NCBI GenBank assembly: GCA_018398815.1
Contig: CM031609.1
Location: forward strand, 34,548,799-34,612,798
From: Conus ventricosus
Taxonomy: Eukaryota; Mollusca; Gastropoda; Neogastropoda; Conidae
DNA length: 64,000 nucleotides
Direction: 5' to 3'
The notes under the pieces are model-generated. The model was not told the origin of the DNA and did no database searches. It saw nothing but the letters and a program-made list of their open reading frames with translations. Shown here one piece after another: positions 32,767 through 45,452 of this stretch (positions are counted from its first letter, which is position 1; every line of letters starts with the position of its first letter). The position numbers and the translations under genes are program-made.

Positions 32767-32886
32767 GCAAAATTTAGAAAGAGAGAGGGTTAGTTCCCAC
32801 CAAGGACACAGACAAACAATGTCTTGTCCTGTGCTATATGTTTGTCTGTGTCCTTGGCGGTAACTAACCCCCTCTCTTTCTAAATT
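32767..32886. repeat. Palindromic head-to-head copy of family A end
   Basis: Arms of about 48 bp (32767-32815 and about 32838-32886) are complementary: TTTAGAAAGAGAGAGGGTTA ... CCAAGGACACAGACAAACA, loop of about 20 nt. The arm matches the start of copy 1 at 973. Confidence 0.8.
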
Positions 32887-32889
32887 CTG

Positions 32890-34060
32890 ATGTCGCCTAC
32901 CTTGTACACCTTCAGAATGGATTCCAGAAGTAGCTTCAACTTTGCTTGATGGCAGGGGAGTGCAACGTCAGTGAGACCAGTTGGGGCACCCAGCACCCAG
33001 CCATTTCATTGTGGGCTTGTTGATTTTGGCCTCCTGTTGATTCCGCTGTGCTAGTGGCGATATCGTCTGTCAGTAGAGGCCAGAGGAGTTTTAGGACGCA
33101 AGATCTTGTATTTAGCAGGGAGGCCACACTGGTCGATTTTCTTCACGTTTTCTCCTGCCATTCGTTTTTGTTTCTTTTCCCTTCATTCTGTCTTCCAAGG
33201 AATCATCATACCACTTTCTATGGTCCTTGCGTGACTGGTTCTTTTATCACTCTTGGAATAGTTGGGCTGGATTCAGTGAACGTAACCGTTTCAGCAACTT
33301 ATCCTTTCCACAGAATGAGGCTTCGTCATTTCTTTGGTTTGAAACTGATTCTTGATGAATCAACTAACTAGTCTACCTGATTCAGCATTTCAAGTGTTTT
33401 ATCTTCCTTGGTGGAAAGGACTGTTGTATCATCCATGAAGACTTTCAGAGGGGGCATTTGTAACCTTCGTCGAGTTCTGATGAACCTGAACAACTCATGG
33501 CTGTTTTCACTATGATCTCCATTGTCAACACAGTGCTGGAGAAATTGCACGTTGACCCAGAGTGTTGTGCATTTTTTGTGGACAGCCTCACTGAGAAGCC
33601 ATGGAAAATCTCTTCCTCAGCATTTCTCAGATATTCTTTGGGACATGATTCGTCTTGAGGGACAGTTGAATCATTTTGTGTGACACTGATCCATATGCAT
33701 TTGCTAGATCGAGCCACACTACGTCGAGGTCTCTTTTCTCTGCCTTAGCTCTTTGCATTGCTCCTCAAATCACAGTAAGGCCTTCCACACAGCCAGTCAC
33801 TCCCAGGGTGCCTACTTTTCAGACTAATAAATCCAAGTATTCCATTTCTGTGAGGTATTCAGTCAGTCTGGCCACCATGACGAGAAAAAAAAGAAAAGTT
33901 CACTGAACATTCAAAAGTGATTGTCGTGATTGGGTTAGCTCTGACGTATTCATAATTCTCTCCCCCTTTCAATGAATCCTGGGAGGATCTCTCGTTTTGG
34001 GCACTGGTTGGAAGTTGGAGAAGAGCCAAGTGGGGAACCAACCCACAGAGCCCGTAAATC
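32890..34060 (-). pseudogene. Decayed RT-like retroelement protein (LDLANAYGSV family)
   Basis: Through stops and frameshifts the minus strand reads VARLTEYL (about 33840), GVTGCVEGL, VVWLDLANAYGSVSHKM (about 33700), then PPLKVFMDDTTVL (about 33420), a region similar to KPKKSRSL, and MKWLGAGCPNWSH near 33000. The A/GDLANAYGS block and the FMDD block are the RT-like metal-binding motifs of an invertebrate retroelement family that I recognise but cannot name. Further pieces of the family lie at 34850-35270, 35635-35990 and 37738-37935. Confidence 0.6.
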
Positions 34061-34411
34061 CGGTGTTTCCCAGTGTCATCCGGCTTTTTCTGGACGTCCT
34101 CTGGACTGGTCGTGGAGGTTAATGGTCTAACTTTGTGTCAAAAGGAAGGAGTCTAGGGTGAGCTTTATAGCAGAATGTCTTCTGAGAAAAAAACCCTCAG
34201 GCAAGTGTTTCAGCTCTGGATGCCTTACATTCTAAGGGGGCTGGGCGGCATCCAGGTTATGACTTCTACATGGTCTTCTGCTGTCAGTTGTTTTTTTCCC
34301 CTGGCTCTGCCAGGATTCGAAGAAGCAGCTTCTGGATGGATTGACGTCTCAAGGCGTTTCCTTTTTAGACGTGTGTTCACCCTCACCGCCATGTTCTAAG
34401 TTGGGAAATTT
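34061..34411. other. Flank of the RT-like family
   Basis: The segment 34316-34395 (GATTCGAAGAAGCAGCTTCT, GACGTCTCAAGGCGTTTCCT) recurs at 35635-35720 and weakly near 38540, so it belongs to the same repeat family. Confidence 0.5.
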
Positions 34412-34426
34412 CAGCTCTATGAAGTT

Positions 34427-34831
34427 TTCTTTTTCTTTCTTTCTGCGTACGCAGGCTGATACTCCTGCGGACACTCCCTGTATAGCCAGGCAGTGGAGTT
34501 TTGTGTGTATGACCCTTTTTTATCCCGCCATTAAGGCAGCCATACTCCATCTTCGGGAAGGTGCATGCTATGTGTCACGTGTCATCCATACCAACGGCCA
34601 AACTGGCCTTCTCTTCCGAAAGTTGGTGATGGGATTTTACGTGTGTGCAAGATGTCATGCGTGTGTTCACACACGGAACCTCGGTTTATAGTCTCATTCG
34701 AAGGACTATATGGGGAATGGAGTCAGAACCAATGTTAACTCCGAGGGAAAAATCCCCCTATACCGAAATTCGAACCCGCAACCCCAGGATCACGAGTCCG
34801 GCGCTCTACCAACTGAGCTATCCGGCCCCCC
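34427..34831 (-). mobile_element. Full-length tRNA-derived SINE
   Basis: Flanked by a perfect 15-bp duplication CAGCTCTATGAAGTT (34412-34426 and 34832-34846). On the minus strand it begins with a tRNA-like head: GGATAGCTCAGTTGGTAGAG contains the pol III A box and GGGTTCGAATTT the B box; the anticodon position reads CGT. The body ends in an A/pyrimidine-rich tail at the low-coordinate side. About 405 bp, the same length as the copy at 51744. Confidence 0.93.
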
Positions 34832-34849
34832 CAGCTCTATGAAGTTCAT

Positions 34850-35270
34850 TTTTATTCCTTTTCGGCCAGATCCAGCTGGAGCTCTTTTCAACCACATCTG
34901 CCATTACCTTTGGGATTCTGGTCCTTTTTTTTTTTTAAACCAGAAATCGCAAGTTGTTTCATGAGATCATAGGCCGATGAGTTTACAAATCCACTGCTCC
35001 AACTTCTATGGCGAGGACTTTGGCTTGGAAGCTAGATTCCCTGCCACTGGTGATTACTCTGGCATACCATTTAGTCTTGCAGATGTGAGCTTGCTCCATT
35101 TTGTTTTCATTTGGCACACTCAAATCAAACAAAATCGGCTGTTTTGATGAACCTGGGTGAAATACAATATCCAGTCTTATGCCACGCTTCCTGGTGATCT
35201 CTGAATGGTTTTGCCGTTCAAGAAGGTCTGCTGTGCATCCACAATTATTCACTCCATCCACTAAACCCAA
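34850..35270 (-). pseudogene. C-terminal domain of the RT-like family (minus copy)
   Basis: Reads RLDIVFHPGSSKQPILFDL, NKMEQAHICKTKWY, AKVLAIEVGA and then, after a frameshift near an A/T run, VMADVVEKSSSWIWPKR. The layout (D...LxVP.E..ME.AH..K...Y...VEVG) resembles a PD-(D/E)xK-like domain that closes these proteins; that fold assignment is inference. The SINE at 34427 inserted just downstream. Confidence 0.5.
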
Positions 35271-35634
35271 CTTCCATGCTCATGATGACATGGCTGTTGT
35301 TCCAGATTGTGGTGACTGTGGGTGGAAGGCGTGGTCCTCTAGGAGAAGGACTAAGTGTGCGCCCTCTACGGAAATCATAGAGCAGTTTTAACATCAAAAT
35401 TCATCTCCATCCTCCCTCTAACTAGCGGTGGAAGGAGCAAGTTTCCCGTTCAAGTCACAGAAAATTTTTTTATCGGGAACGTTACAAATGCTTAAGAAAG
35501 GCTCCAATGTAATTCACCTTATGCACTTACAAATGCTTGTGCTCCGAGTGACAAAATTAGAAGTAGGGTCACACGTGAAATGATACACTAACAACAAACA
35601 GACTTATTTGAAAAATAATTTATAAAGCTTCGCT

Positions 35635-35990
35635 GCCAGGATTCGAAGTAGCAGCTTCTGGATCGATGGACGTCTCAAGGCGTTTCCTTTTTAGCTGTGT
35701 GTCTCATCAACCTCTCCGCCATGGGCCACCTGTTCTATATGGAATCGATTGAAATCGGTTGTTTTGATGAACAATGTTTTAATGAAAGCAGAATGAAGCG
35801 AGCTCTCATCTACACGACTGAAAAGTATGCCAGTTTAACCACCAACGTCAAGGAATCTGGCTTCCAAACCAAAGTCCTGGCCACAGAGGTTGGAGCAGGG
35901 AATTTGTAGACTCATCAGCATATGATCTCATGAAACAGCTTGCGATTTCTGGTAAGAAGAGGACAAGAACCCTAAAGGCAATGGCAGATG
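35635..35990 (+). pseudogene. C-terminal domain of the RT-like family (plus copy)
   Basis: Begins with the GATTCGAAGTAGCAGCTTCT block also found at 34316, then reads ESRMKRALIYTTEKYASLT, TKVLATEVGAGN and KQLAISG, matching 34850-35270 in the opposite orientation. The two copies form an inverted pair around 35300-35630. Confidence 0.5.
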
Positions 35991-36977
35991 CAGGTAAAAA
36001 GATAAAAATAGACTGACAATATTCAAAAGCAATTTCACCGAAAAACCTTTAATTTTGTGTGCAATATTAAAAAAAAAGAAAAGATCTATAACTTCTGACG
36101 GGAGAAGATTCTCACCAGTATGGGTCGTGGTCTGCCATTGCCAGGTCGAGCTGAGCAATGCGACATCTCTATGTCCTCAGCAGAGATAGGAATCCCATTC
36201 GGCTGGTGAAGACTTCTATGCATTTTCTGTGACAATCAGCTACAGTCTCCACCCTTCCCTGCGGCTCCTCCTTCACACCATGGGCCCAAACATTCCACAA
36301 AAAGATCCGTGTTGTTCGATGTCATTTTGAATAAACCTTCTGTTATTCAGTTTATTTGTTTTGTTGCACTAACTGCTGACGTAAATCTTCATTTTCTTCT
36401 TTAAGGCTATTTATTACATATAGAGCTTGTCTCTGTCAGTCTTCACTTCAAACACAACTACCAGCGTATCGATCCGCTGCATTAGCTAACAGTCCGAGTT
36501 TGCTGTTTATTTCTCCTAATTTCTCCTGTGCAGACATGTCTTTCTCACTTAAACTATGCCAATTTAACTTTTTCAGTGCAGTTTGATCTTGTTTTACTTT
36601 CGCTGTTTACGGACTTGTAGAAATGTCACTAACCGAAGAGGCATTTGAATTATTTCCCTTGGACCGCGTTTTCACTTAGCATTTACTAAGAGAGGTGTCA
36701 TATTGAAATCATGTCCGCACGAAATTCAGCGTGTTTAAGATACCATGTTTGAATTCTCATTTTCACAAACATTATAAAAAAAACACAAAAAAACATAAAG
36801 GTCACACACAAAGACACTTCTCAACACGTGCAGTGTGACATAACACAGATTGGATCAAAGATGACACTCTGATCTTGGGAGGTTTGCAGCCTTTCATGTA
36901 CTGCAAAAAGTTACGTTGTCCACCACGAGCATGACATGGCGGGAGGTCAAGGAATGTATGAGAAATTACTGCAACTG
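35991..36977. other. Unassigned non-coding stretch
   Basis: Nothing recognisable; short ORFs only. Confidence 0.4.
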
Positions 36978-37107
36978 CCAGTGTCCTTTGTAGTGGTTTG
37001 CGTGGCAATGGAGATACTGGGGCCGTTCACGTGCATCACGCCACTCCTTTGTAGTGGTTTGCGTGGCAATGGAGATATTGGGGCCGTTCACGTGCATCAC
37101 GCCACAA
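36978..37107. repeat. 62-bp tandem duplication
   Basis: Two nearly identical copies of a unit starting TTTGTAGTGGTTTGCGTGGC and ending CACGTGCATCACGCCAC. Confidence 0.9.
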
Positions 37108-37143
37108 TCGGCAAGAGGTAGAAAAAGAGGTGTGTTGATGTAT

Positions 37144-37485
37144 CAGGGGCTGGATCACAGTGTTTTTAAGGTGGCTTGCTGGTAAATGTTTTAGGCCGGG
37201 GTCCTGGGGCCGCCTAGGCCCCAGTGGGGTCTAGGGGCAAAGCCCCGGTGAGGGGGGGGGGACCAGGGCGGCAAAGCCCCCAGCAGAAAATTGGTTTTTG
37301 ACATTTTTAAAAGCTGTTTCGTGGCATCTCCTGTGAGCTGGGGAGACATTATTGATAGCGTTTTATCAATTTTGCACTGTGTGTAATATATGTTTGTTTT
37401 TTCTTGAGCCGGGAGGTGTGTGTGTGTGTGTGCTGTAGTACCAAAGCCCCCCCCCCCCCCCACCCCCCCCCTGGATCCGGCCCTG
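37144..37485. mobile_element. Small MITE with CAGGG termini and 6-bp TSD
   Basis: The left end CAGGGGCTGGATC and the right end (complement CAGGGCCGGATCC) are inverted. Both flanks carry ATGTAT (37138-37143, 37486-37491). The inside has G-rich self-complementary blocks (GGCCGCCTAGGCC, GGGGCAAAGCCCC) and long C runs. Termini and TSD length fit the same hAT-like group as 55792-58405. Confidence 0.6.
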
Positions 37486-37651
37486 ATGTATGTTAACATT
37501 CTCTACACTGTTGTCGTCAGAGTGGCGTCTTATCATCGTGCAATATAGACAGATGGAGAGTAGGGAGTGAGAGTAAAGGGAGGGGGAGGGGGGAAGAGTT
37601 TGTGAAGGCTGCCATTATAAAATGATGCAAAACTGATAACGTTCAGGAATG

Positions 37652-37653
37652 GT

Positions 37654-37712
<59 letters not shown>
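37652..37712. repeat. (GT)n(GA)n microsatellite
   Basis: About 13 GT units followed by about 17 GA units. Confidence 0.95.
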
Positions 37713-37714
<2 letters not shown>

Positions 37715-37737
37715 GGGGGTGATGGCGACTGTCAATA

Positions 37738-37935
37738 TCAAGTCACACAGACCGCCTTGTGGGCTCCTGCTGTGTAGAATATAAATGGCAGGATGTTTCT
37801 TCTGGCGGTACTAACCGCATGTCTGATCTCTTTGAGCACTTGCTCATGTCTGTGTACATTCCCTCGGCTTGTGCTGCTTTGCATGAATTCAGGACATGTT
37901 CCATGGCTTGTTTGCCTTGACAGTGGGGACAGGTA
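37738..37935 (-). pseudogene. Zinc-knuckle remnant of the RT-like family
   Basis: Minus strand reads CPHCQGKQAMEHVLNSCKAA (CxxC...H....C) and, one frame over, HRHEQVLKEIRHAVSTARR. This is the segment that normally precedes the C-terminal domain in this family; the domain itself may be the piece at 34850-35270, now separated by insertions. Confidence 0.5.
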
Positions 37936-38479
37936 GGTCATCTGATTTCCCCAATTCCACCATGTTTAAGGATTTGAAGGAAGGAGGGGGTTGGTCATAT
38001 AACAGTTCCGAGGATGAACCTTACTCCGAGAGGGGCCATATGCACTATATGATTCAAGCTGAGACTTGTTTGGAACGCATTAATTTTCTCCACTTATTAA
38101 CACTGCCCACACCATCAACACATGAGAATTCCATTCCACTGGCAGAAGCAGAGCATCCCTCGTCATTGTTGTGTAAGAAGATGGTTCAGGGTGTCCAATC
38201 CCAGGATCAGGGCCATTCACCTTGGAAATACAAAATAGAAGGGTGGAAAAGGGACCTCTCAAAGCAAGGCATCTATTGACTTAAAAGAAGAATAAGTCTC
38301 AAAGTCATATTGCTGTTATCTCCAACTTTTACTTTTTCTCCATACTGGGTAAAATGTGCTTGTTATGTCATAAAACATGGAAGTCTCTTTGTTTGTTCTG
38401 TGTGCAACTTGTTTGCATTCATATGTGGTAGCCCGAGGTGAATGGTCCACAAGCAGCATTACTGTAGATTTACATACCT

Positions 38480-38960
38480 TTAGTATGGTAGGACAAAACT
38501 TTCGGGAGAACTGGACAGCAAAAGGTCTTCAGAGAAGAAGCCCTCGTAGACGAGTTTCGACCCTTAACTCCATATCCTCTTAGGGCGCAGGGCCACATCC
38601 AAGTCACGACCTCCAGATGCCCCTCTGCTTTCACAACCTTTTCTTTTTGCTATGATCCAGATCTTCAACTCCTGGATGGTTGACTACCTTTAGCAAAGTC
38701 GCCTTGCGATGAATGTCTAACCCACATAGCTGTCAGATACCTATTGTAAACCTGTACATTTACGCATTATGAAATTCACCTTTGTTCCATCTTGATTAGA
38801 TGGATCTGGCACTCTTTTTCAGCTGCTTCCAGCATTGCCTTTAGGGCTCAGGTCCTCTTCTTTCTAGTAAAATCGAAAACTGTTTCATAAAGTCACAGGC
38901 TGATACACCTACATATCCAGTTGCTCCAGTTCAGAGGACCTCACCGACTGACACTCTCAA
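38480..38960 (-). repeat. Very degenerate copy of the RT-like family end
   Basis: AACTGTTTCATAAAGTCACAGGCTGAT (split: AACTGTTTCATAAAGTC, ACAGGCTGAT) near 38880 and CCAGTTGCTCCAGTTC near 38920 match 34940-35000; the block near 38540-38640 resembles 34200-34330. Confidence 0.4.
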
Positions 38961-39839
38961 AGACAGAAGAGTTTTTCATGAGAGTGCTAAACAATGAGAT
39001 TGACACAGATGGAGGCCTCTGCTGGATCAAGACTTTGTCATAGTAACTTCATGTTCACTGGCTCAGTACTGTAAAATAAAATGTACTTTGTTTCGAACAA
39101 AACTGTTCTTTGAAGGTGTGGGAGATTGGCATGCTCACTCGGTTTCTTCTTTCCATTACTCATTTACCTGATTCTGTTCCCAAGCATACAGTGCAAAAAC
39201 ATGCAAATGGCAGATCTAGTTTCAGACACTATTGTGATGTTCAATTGCTGCTTCATCTTTTCTGTTTAGCAAGTCTCGCCTCCACTTGCTTTTTACAGTG
39301 CCATCAACTGAATCCACATCACAGTTTACTTCTACCTACCTTTTCAGCAGATTACAACAAAAATGCTGGCATGTCATACACAAAAACATAAGATTTGCAT
39401 AACAACTTGGAAAAAATACAGTAGGCAACAGTAAGGAAAGACAAAAATAAATGAAAAAAGGGTAGGTCAGAGACTCGAGAGTGACAAAACAGAAGATACC
39501 AACCAGAGAACTCAAATCCATTTTAAGATCGGGACAGGACAGTGGAATGCCTTTGCTGTGGTCCACTACACCTCAGGAAAATCAAGTGGCAACTTCCATT
39601 AGGCACAAATATATTTTCTCCTCTCTGCCACGGAACCACCACTACCTATGGAGCACTTTACTGGTGGCAAATTGTATGGAGATGTGGTTATGTTGTTCCA
39701 GAATTAGTCACATATGTCTTAAGTGGTGCTGCTTAGAAAACCCCCCCCCCCAAAAAAAAAAAAAAAAAAAAAAGAAAGAAAAAAAAAAGAAAAAGAAAAA
39801 AAGTCTTTCCATAAGAGTTTCATGAGAGTGCTAAACAAT
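38961..39839. other. Unassigned stretch with (A)n run
   Basis: Poly-C then poly-A tract at 39740-39801. The phrase CATGAGAGTGCTAAACAATGA occurs at 38977 and again at 39821, just before the MITE. Confidence 0.5.
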
Positions 39840-40791
39840 GATGGAAATTTTGGTCAGCCTGCCACAAACTGATTTGCATCTTTGGAAGGTTGTCAGGAAT
39901 TGATATCAATCACAGGAGAATTTTTACATGGTTACTTCCCTGTGACACTAACTACCACATCATTGCCACTGAAAAATGAAGTCCACTCAGAATGTTATTC
40001 ATGCTCATCACGGAGTTTCACTTCGAGCAAGATCTCGCTTGAACTGTGGTTCGTCTTTCTAGTCATTCATGTTGAATTTAGGCAGGTACAACGTGGTTGG
40101 GTACAAGAGAAATAAAAGGGGAATAGTATAATTTGCCTGTACTAAATTTTCACAATAGATACTGGTAAATTCATTTTTTTGGGGACTCATTCTGTTCCAG
40201 TTTACAGCTTCCCATTTGTCAGTAAAATGTTTTTTTTTAACAAAATCTGTAGATGAGATGGTTGTTCACAGTTTTACATTACTGATATAACTTCAGATTG
40301 TACTACCAGTAGAAATCCGTTACTAAAAACTATTATGCTCCTTGTATACATGATGTGTTTTGGTAAGTAAAATGTGTGTGTGCATGCAATGTGTTTGCCT
40401 GTGAGACAGTGTGTGTGTGTGTGTGTGTGTGTGCATGTGCATGCACTCACAACCATGAAACATGCTGAATGGAAGTGACCAAATTAACTGGTAAAAGGCC
40501 TTACTTAACTGAACAAACTTTTAAATCGCAAATCTATTCGTCTAGTTTGCGATCTTGGTGAACTTGTCTTCCTTCTTAATTGCCTGAACATTTAGTTTGC
40601 GGCCCAGTGTCGGCGAAGTTCATGAACCTAAGTTCACAGTGAAAAAATGATCGTTCAACATGTTCTGGGAAATGTTTGGATTCATGCAAAGGGAAGTAAC
40701 CATGTAAAAATTCTCCTGTGATTGATATCAATTCCTGACAACCTTCCAAAGATGGAAATCAGTTTGTGGCAGGCTGACCAAAATTTCCATC
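39840..40791. mobile_element. MITE-like element with ~107-bp TIRs
   Basis: 39840-39947 and 40685-40791 are inverted copies differing at few positions (both start GATGGAAATTTTGGTCAGCC and run to ATGGTTACTTCCCT). The 0.74-kb interior has no transposase; it has a GT tract near 40411-40433. No target duplication is evident. Confidence 0.8.
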
Positions 40792-43700
40792 CTTATTTAG
40801 TTAGTAAAACTTTTGATCCAGTGCAGCCGAAATCGTCAAGTTCACAATGCTCTGAAAATATCTCAGTGAAGTTTGAAAAAATTGCTAAAGTAGATTATCT
40901 TGATTAAAACAGTTTCAAGTTCATTAGGCCTAACATCTCTCAGTAGAACACAAGCAAGCAACATTGCAAGTTGTTTGCTGTCCCTTGAGAAAAGATGGCT
41001 CAAACTTCAGTTATGAATCAGTTCTTATTTCTTCTAACTCCACTTAGATAGCGAGAGAAACGGAAGTTTGTCATTGCTTGCGATCTACATTCACAGACAG
41101 AGATTTCTTTCACTGAAGAACAGCCTTATGTCAAAGTGTAACACAACCACACAATAACTCTTAACATCAATTACAAGTCTCTAAACTTTTATTTTTAACA
41201 ATGAATGGTCCTTGCCAGAAACATGAACAGTGTGAGAACAATTCTGTGGCGCTTTTTTCTTCTCCCTCGGGCACATACAGACATGAACTCACCAGGAAGT
41301 GTGCCAAACATACACTAATGCTTATTATTACAGAGTCGATTAGAACACCGACGATGTCAGTACAAATTCTCCAGCACACTTTTATTCTCTCCCAAACATG
41401 AAATCTCACAGGACGTGCACAGACATACACACTGTTATTTATCAATACAAAGTTATTTCTTTAAACATTCCCACAGAAACTGCCACACACAGACATGCCA
41501 ACTTCCAGTCCGATGTACATTCCCACCATAAACAAGGGCTCCTTCTACTTACTTTTTTTGGTGTTTTTTAACATGTACTCAGCGCATTTTATGACATATT
41601 CTACAAAAGAACATGATAACGCAATCACCATTTTCAATCCATTCGCGTTTTGTTGCTTTTGCCTAACTATGACAGCTAAAAATCTTAAGTTTTACTAGGG
41701 TGTACGCTTATCGCTAATTACAAGTATCTTACTGGTTCAGATGACGAAATATCAAATAAAACATTGGCTACTGGTTCTACATATTGATTTTAGTTTTGTT
41801 TGATAGTTAGTGATAAGAAAGTGGACTATTTTGTTCACAGCACTAGACTTTTGTTGACCTGGCTACAAGTTTAACTGGACCCCTCTGCCTTTGCGGATTT
41901 GCCAGGCTCATTTTTATAACTACTGGTGTGTATACTGGTTTGTCTGTGTCAATGAGTTGGGTTTTATTTCGTCTGAACTGCTCCATCCCTGTTCTGAAAC
42001 CCCATACCATATTGAAATCTCATCTCAATGCAGACATCAATCAAGAGAATTATCACGCTCGTCACACACAGACTGAATGTCGTTCACATTGGATACACCT
42101 GATCTTCATTCAAAATCAATTTAACAAACAACACACACTTTCTGACTATATCAGTCTGCTGCTTTTCAGAAAAATTAAATCAGTAAGTGGGAAAGAAAGT
42201 GGTATAATTAGTTTACCATGGATTAATTAGATGAGCCTGTCTACAGAAAATGAGAAAGACCAATAATAGAACAAATACTCAAGGAGAAGGAAAATGTCAT
42301 CAAGTTCAAAAGGCTGCACAAATGCACGAGGTTGGACAACGTCTCCCCCCAGTAACAAAGAGCATGACACAGATGAGGCCAAGAGTCACCCTTGTCATAA
42401 CACAGGACCTAATGTCCATAGATATGTACATATCCTCATACTCGACAGCACATCAACTCTGACTATTCCGAAGATAGTTCTCCACGTGTTTATACAAACC
42501 CTTGCAGCCTGGTCTCAACAGTTCTCACACATGAATGAGGAAACACCTGCTGGCATGGTAGGTCATGTACACAAGATACATATGCACACATACACACACA
42601 GTCATTGATTCACATATCCAACTCCCTTTTCTTATCAAATATTTTTTTGAATGAAAAAAAAACCTTTAATCAAAGAACGCACACACACACACATGCACTC
42701 CCCCCCCCTCCCTCCAACCTGTACAAAGTTTAAATTGTAGCAGACAGAGAGACCATAATTATGCCCAGAGCATGGAGGAATTTGGACAGCTTTGGACATA
42801 TATTAACACAGGTACATTCCTTCCAAGTGCAAGTCCCAACCCTACTGTTCCATACATATGTCTACATCTCTCAAAAAATAAAAAAAGTTGCTTCAAAGAA
42901 CAACAACCCATCATACATAGTCTCGGTGTCTTAAGATGCTTTGTTTTGTTTCCTTTTTTTGTTTTGTTTAACCACATTGGTGAAATAAATTCCTTGGAAA
43001 AAAACATATTCATCCAACTGACAAATAAACATTTTCGAATCAAAAAGAAAACCCAAATGAAACAAGAGGAATATTACTAGAAAGTGGACATTTGGCTTGC
43101 CAAAAGACTTCAATCTTGTTCTTACAGCTCAGCTCACTCCTTCAGAGCTGATCCTTCTTCAAAGGCTGACCATCTTCAGCAAGACATGGTTCAAATCTAC
43201 TGTAGGCGAGGGCTTAAAGGTTGAAATCATCTTGCAGTTTTAAAACTTTCTCCTTTACTGTCTGTAAACCTTCAGAATGCAAAGGCATTATGAAATAGTT
43301 AAATCCTCTCCTTCTGATTTGTAAACTGTCACTTTTAGATCTGATTCTTGTCTGGCTGAATTCCGAAGAGTGTGGCCAACAGTGCTTTTGCAGTATGGGA
43401 AATTTTCTTTCAGGAAAGGGGGAAATGGTATGGGATCAAAACTTTGGCCTGATGGTTGCAGTCAGTGCTGGTGCAGCTATCAACAAATGATATAGAACAT
43501 TCATGTATGGAAAGTGAGATCTCTTCAGGCAGACTACTGCTGTCTGGGAGACTGCCTGTCAGGATCTTCTTGGGGGCCGACAGTATGCCTGGCGCAGATG
43601 CCTGCCTGCCTGTACTCACAACTTTTAAACAACAAAGTAGGGTAAATCTTGCTCCCGTGATGAAACAAATACACAACCATAACTCCAAAGGAATGCTGCT

Positions 43701-44114
43701 TACGACACCGAATCACCTAGCAGATATGACAGCACAGAGCACACAGAACAAACAAGGAAACACCCCCCCAAAAAAGGATGTTCCAAGCTTGCCTGTGTAC
43801 CCTGTACCGGGCCTGTATATGTTTCATCACGGGAGCAAGAGTTACCCTACTTGTTTGTTGTTTACTGTTCCCTGCCTCATTTCATGTTTTCTCTTTCAGG
43901 TTGAAATATTCTCCCTTACAACCAAAACTTCCATCATTTCAGATTTGAATCTGCCACTCCGTCTTCCCACTCTCCTCCAGGTCTGAGCAACTTCAACGCT
44001 CAAGACTGTCTGCCTCAGATTCTGCAACACTTCTTCTCGAAGATTCAGGACCGGGACTCCTGACTCCAGCCCCCCCCCCCCCCCCCCCCACCAACTCCTT
44101 TCTGCAAGAGGGAG
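40792..44114 (-). other. PRPF4B: Probable PRPF4B 3' UTR and downstream flank
   Basis: Lies 3' of the PRPF4B stop codon. Minus-strand AATAAA hexamers (TTTATT on the plus strand) occur at 41963-41968, 41381-41386 and 41188-41193, so a 3' UTR of about 2-3 kb is possible; the real cleavage site cannot be fixed from sequence. It includes C-rich runs (44070-44088) and the hairpin at 43629-43862. Confidence 0.4.
43629..43862. repeat. Inverted repeat with ~40-bp arms
   Basis: AAGTAGGGTAAATCTTGCTC and CCGTGATGAAAC at 43634-43667 are complementary to GTTTCATCACGGGAGCAAGA and TTACCCTACTTGTTTGTT at 43822-43860. It lies in the probable PRPF4B 3' UTR and could be a small MITE. Confidence 0.75.
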
Positions 44115-45215
<1,101 letters not shown>

Positions 45216-45301
45216 AATGCTTTTAACTTTTCCTCACACTTACCTGTCAAAACCAATGCTTTTAACTTTTCCTCACACTTATCTGTCAAAACCAATGCTT
45301 T
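45216..45301. repeat. 39-bp minisatellite, left part (2 units)
   Basis: Units of AATGCTTTTAACTTTTCCTC plus ACACTTACCTGTCAAAACC. The array is cut by the DIRS element at AATGCTTT and continues at 50839. Confidence 0.93.
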
Positions 45302-45314
45302 AATTACACATACT

Positions 45315-45452
45315 ATACCGTGGCTCACTAATGCAATAAGCGGCAGCAATTTGCTATCCCTGCCTCGTATACAATAAAGTCCGTACGGACAACAAACCCT
45401 TGAAAGGGCCTCGTGCCTTGCGCATGCTCAGAACCATCCTCTTTCCTCGGCA
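45315..45452 (+). repeat. DIRS left inverted terminal repeat
   Basis: Complementary to 50673-50800 with few differences; outermost bases AATTACACATACTATACC differ from the right outer end, as DIRS ITRs do. Confidence 0.9.

Noticed and set aside
34759..34831. tRNA gene (also 52076-52148)
   Set aside because: Both lie exactly at the head of SINE copies with target duplications; they are SINE promoters, not stand-alone tRNA genes.
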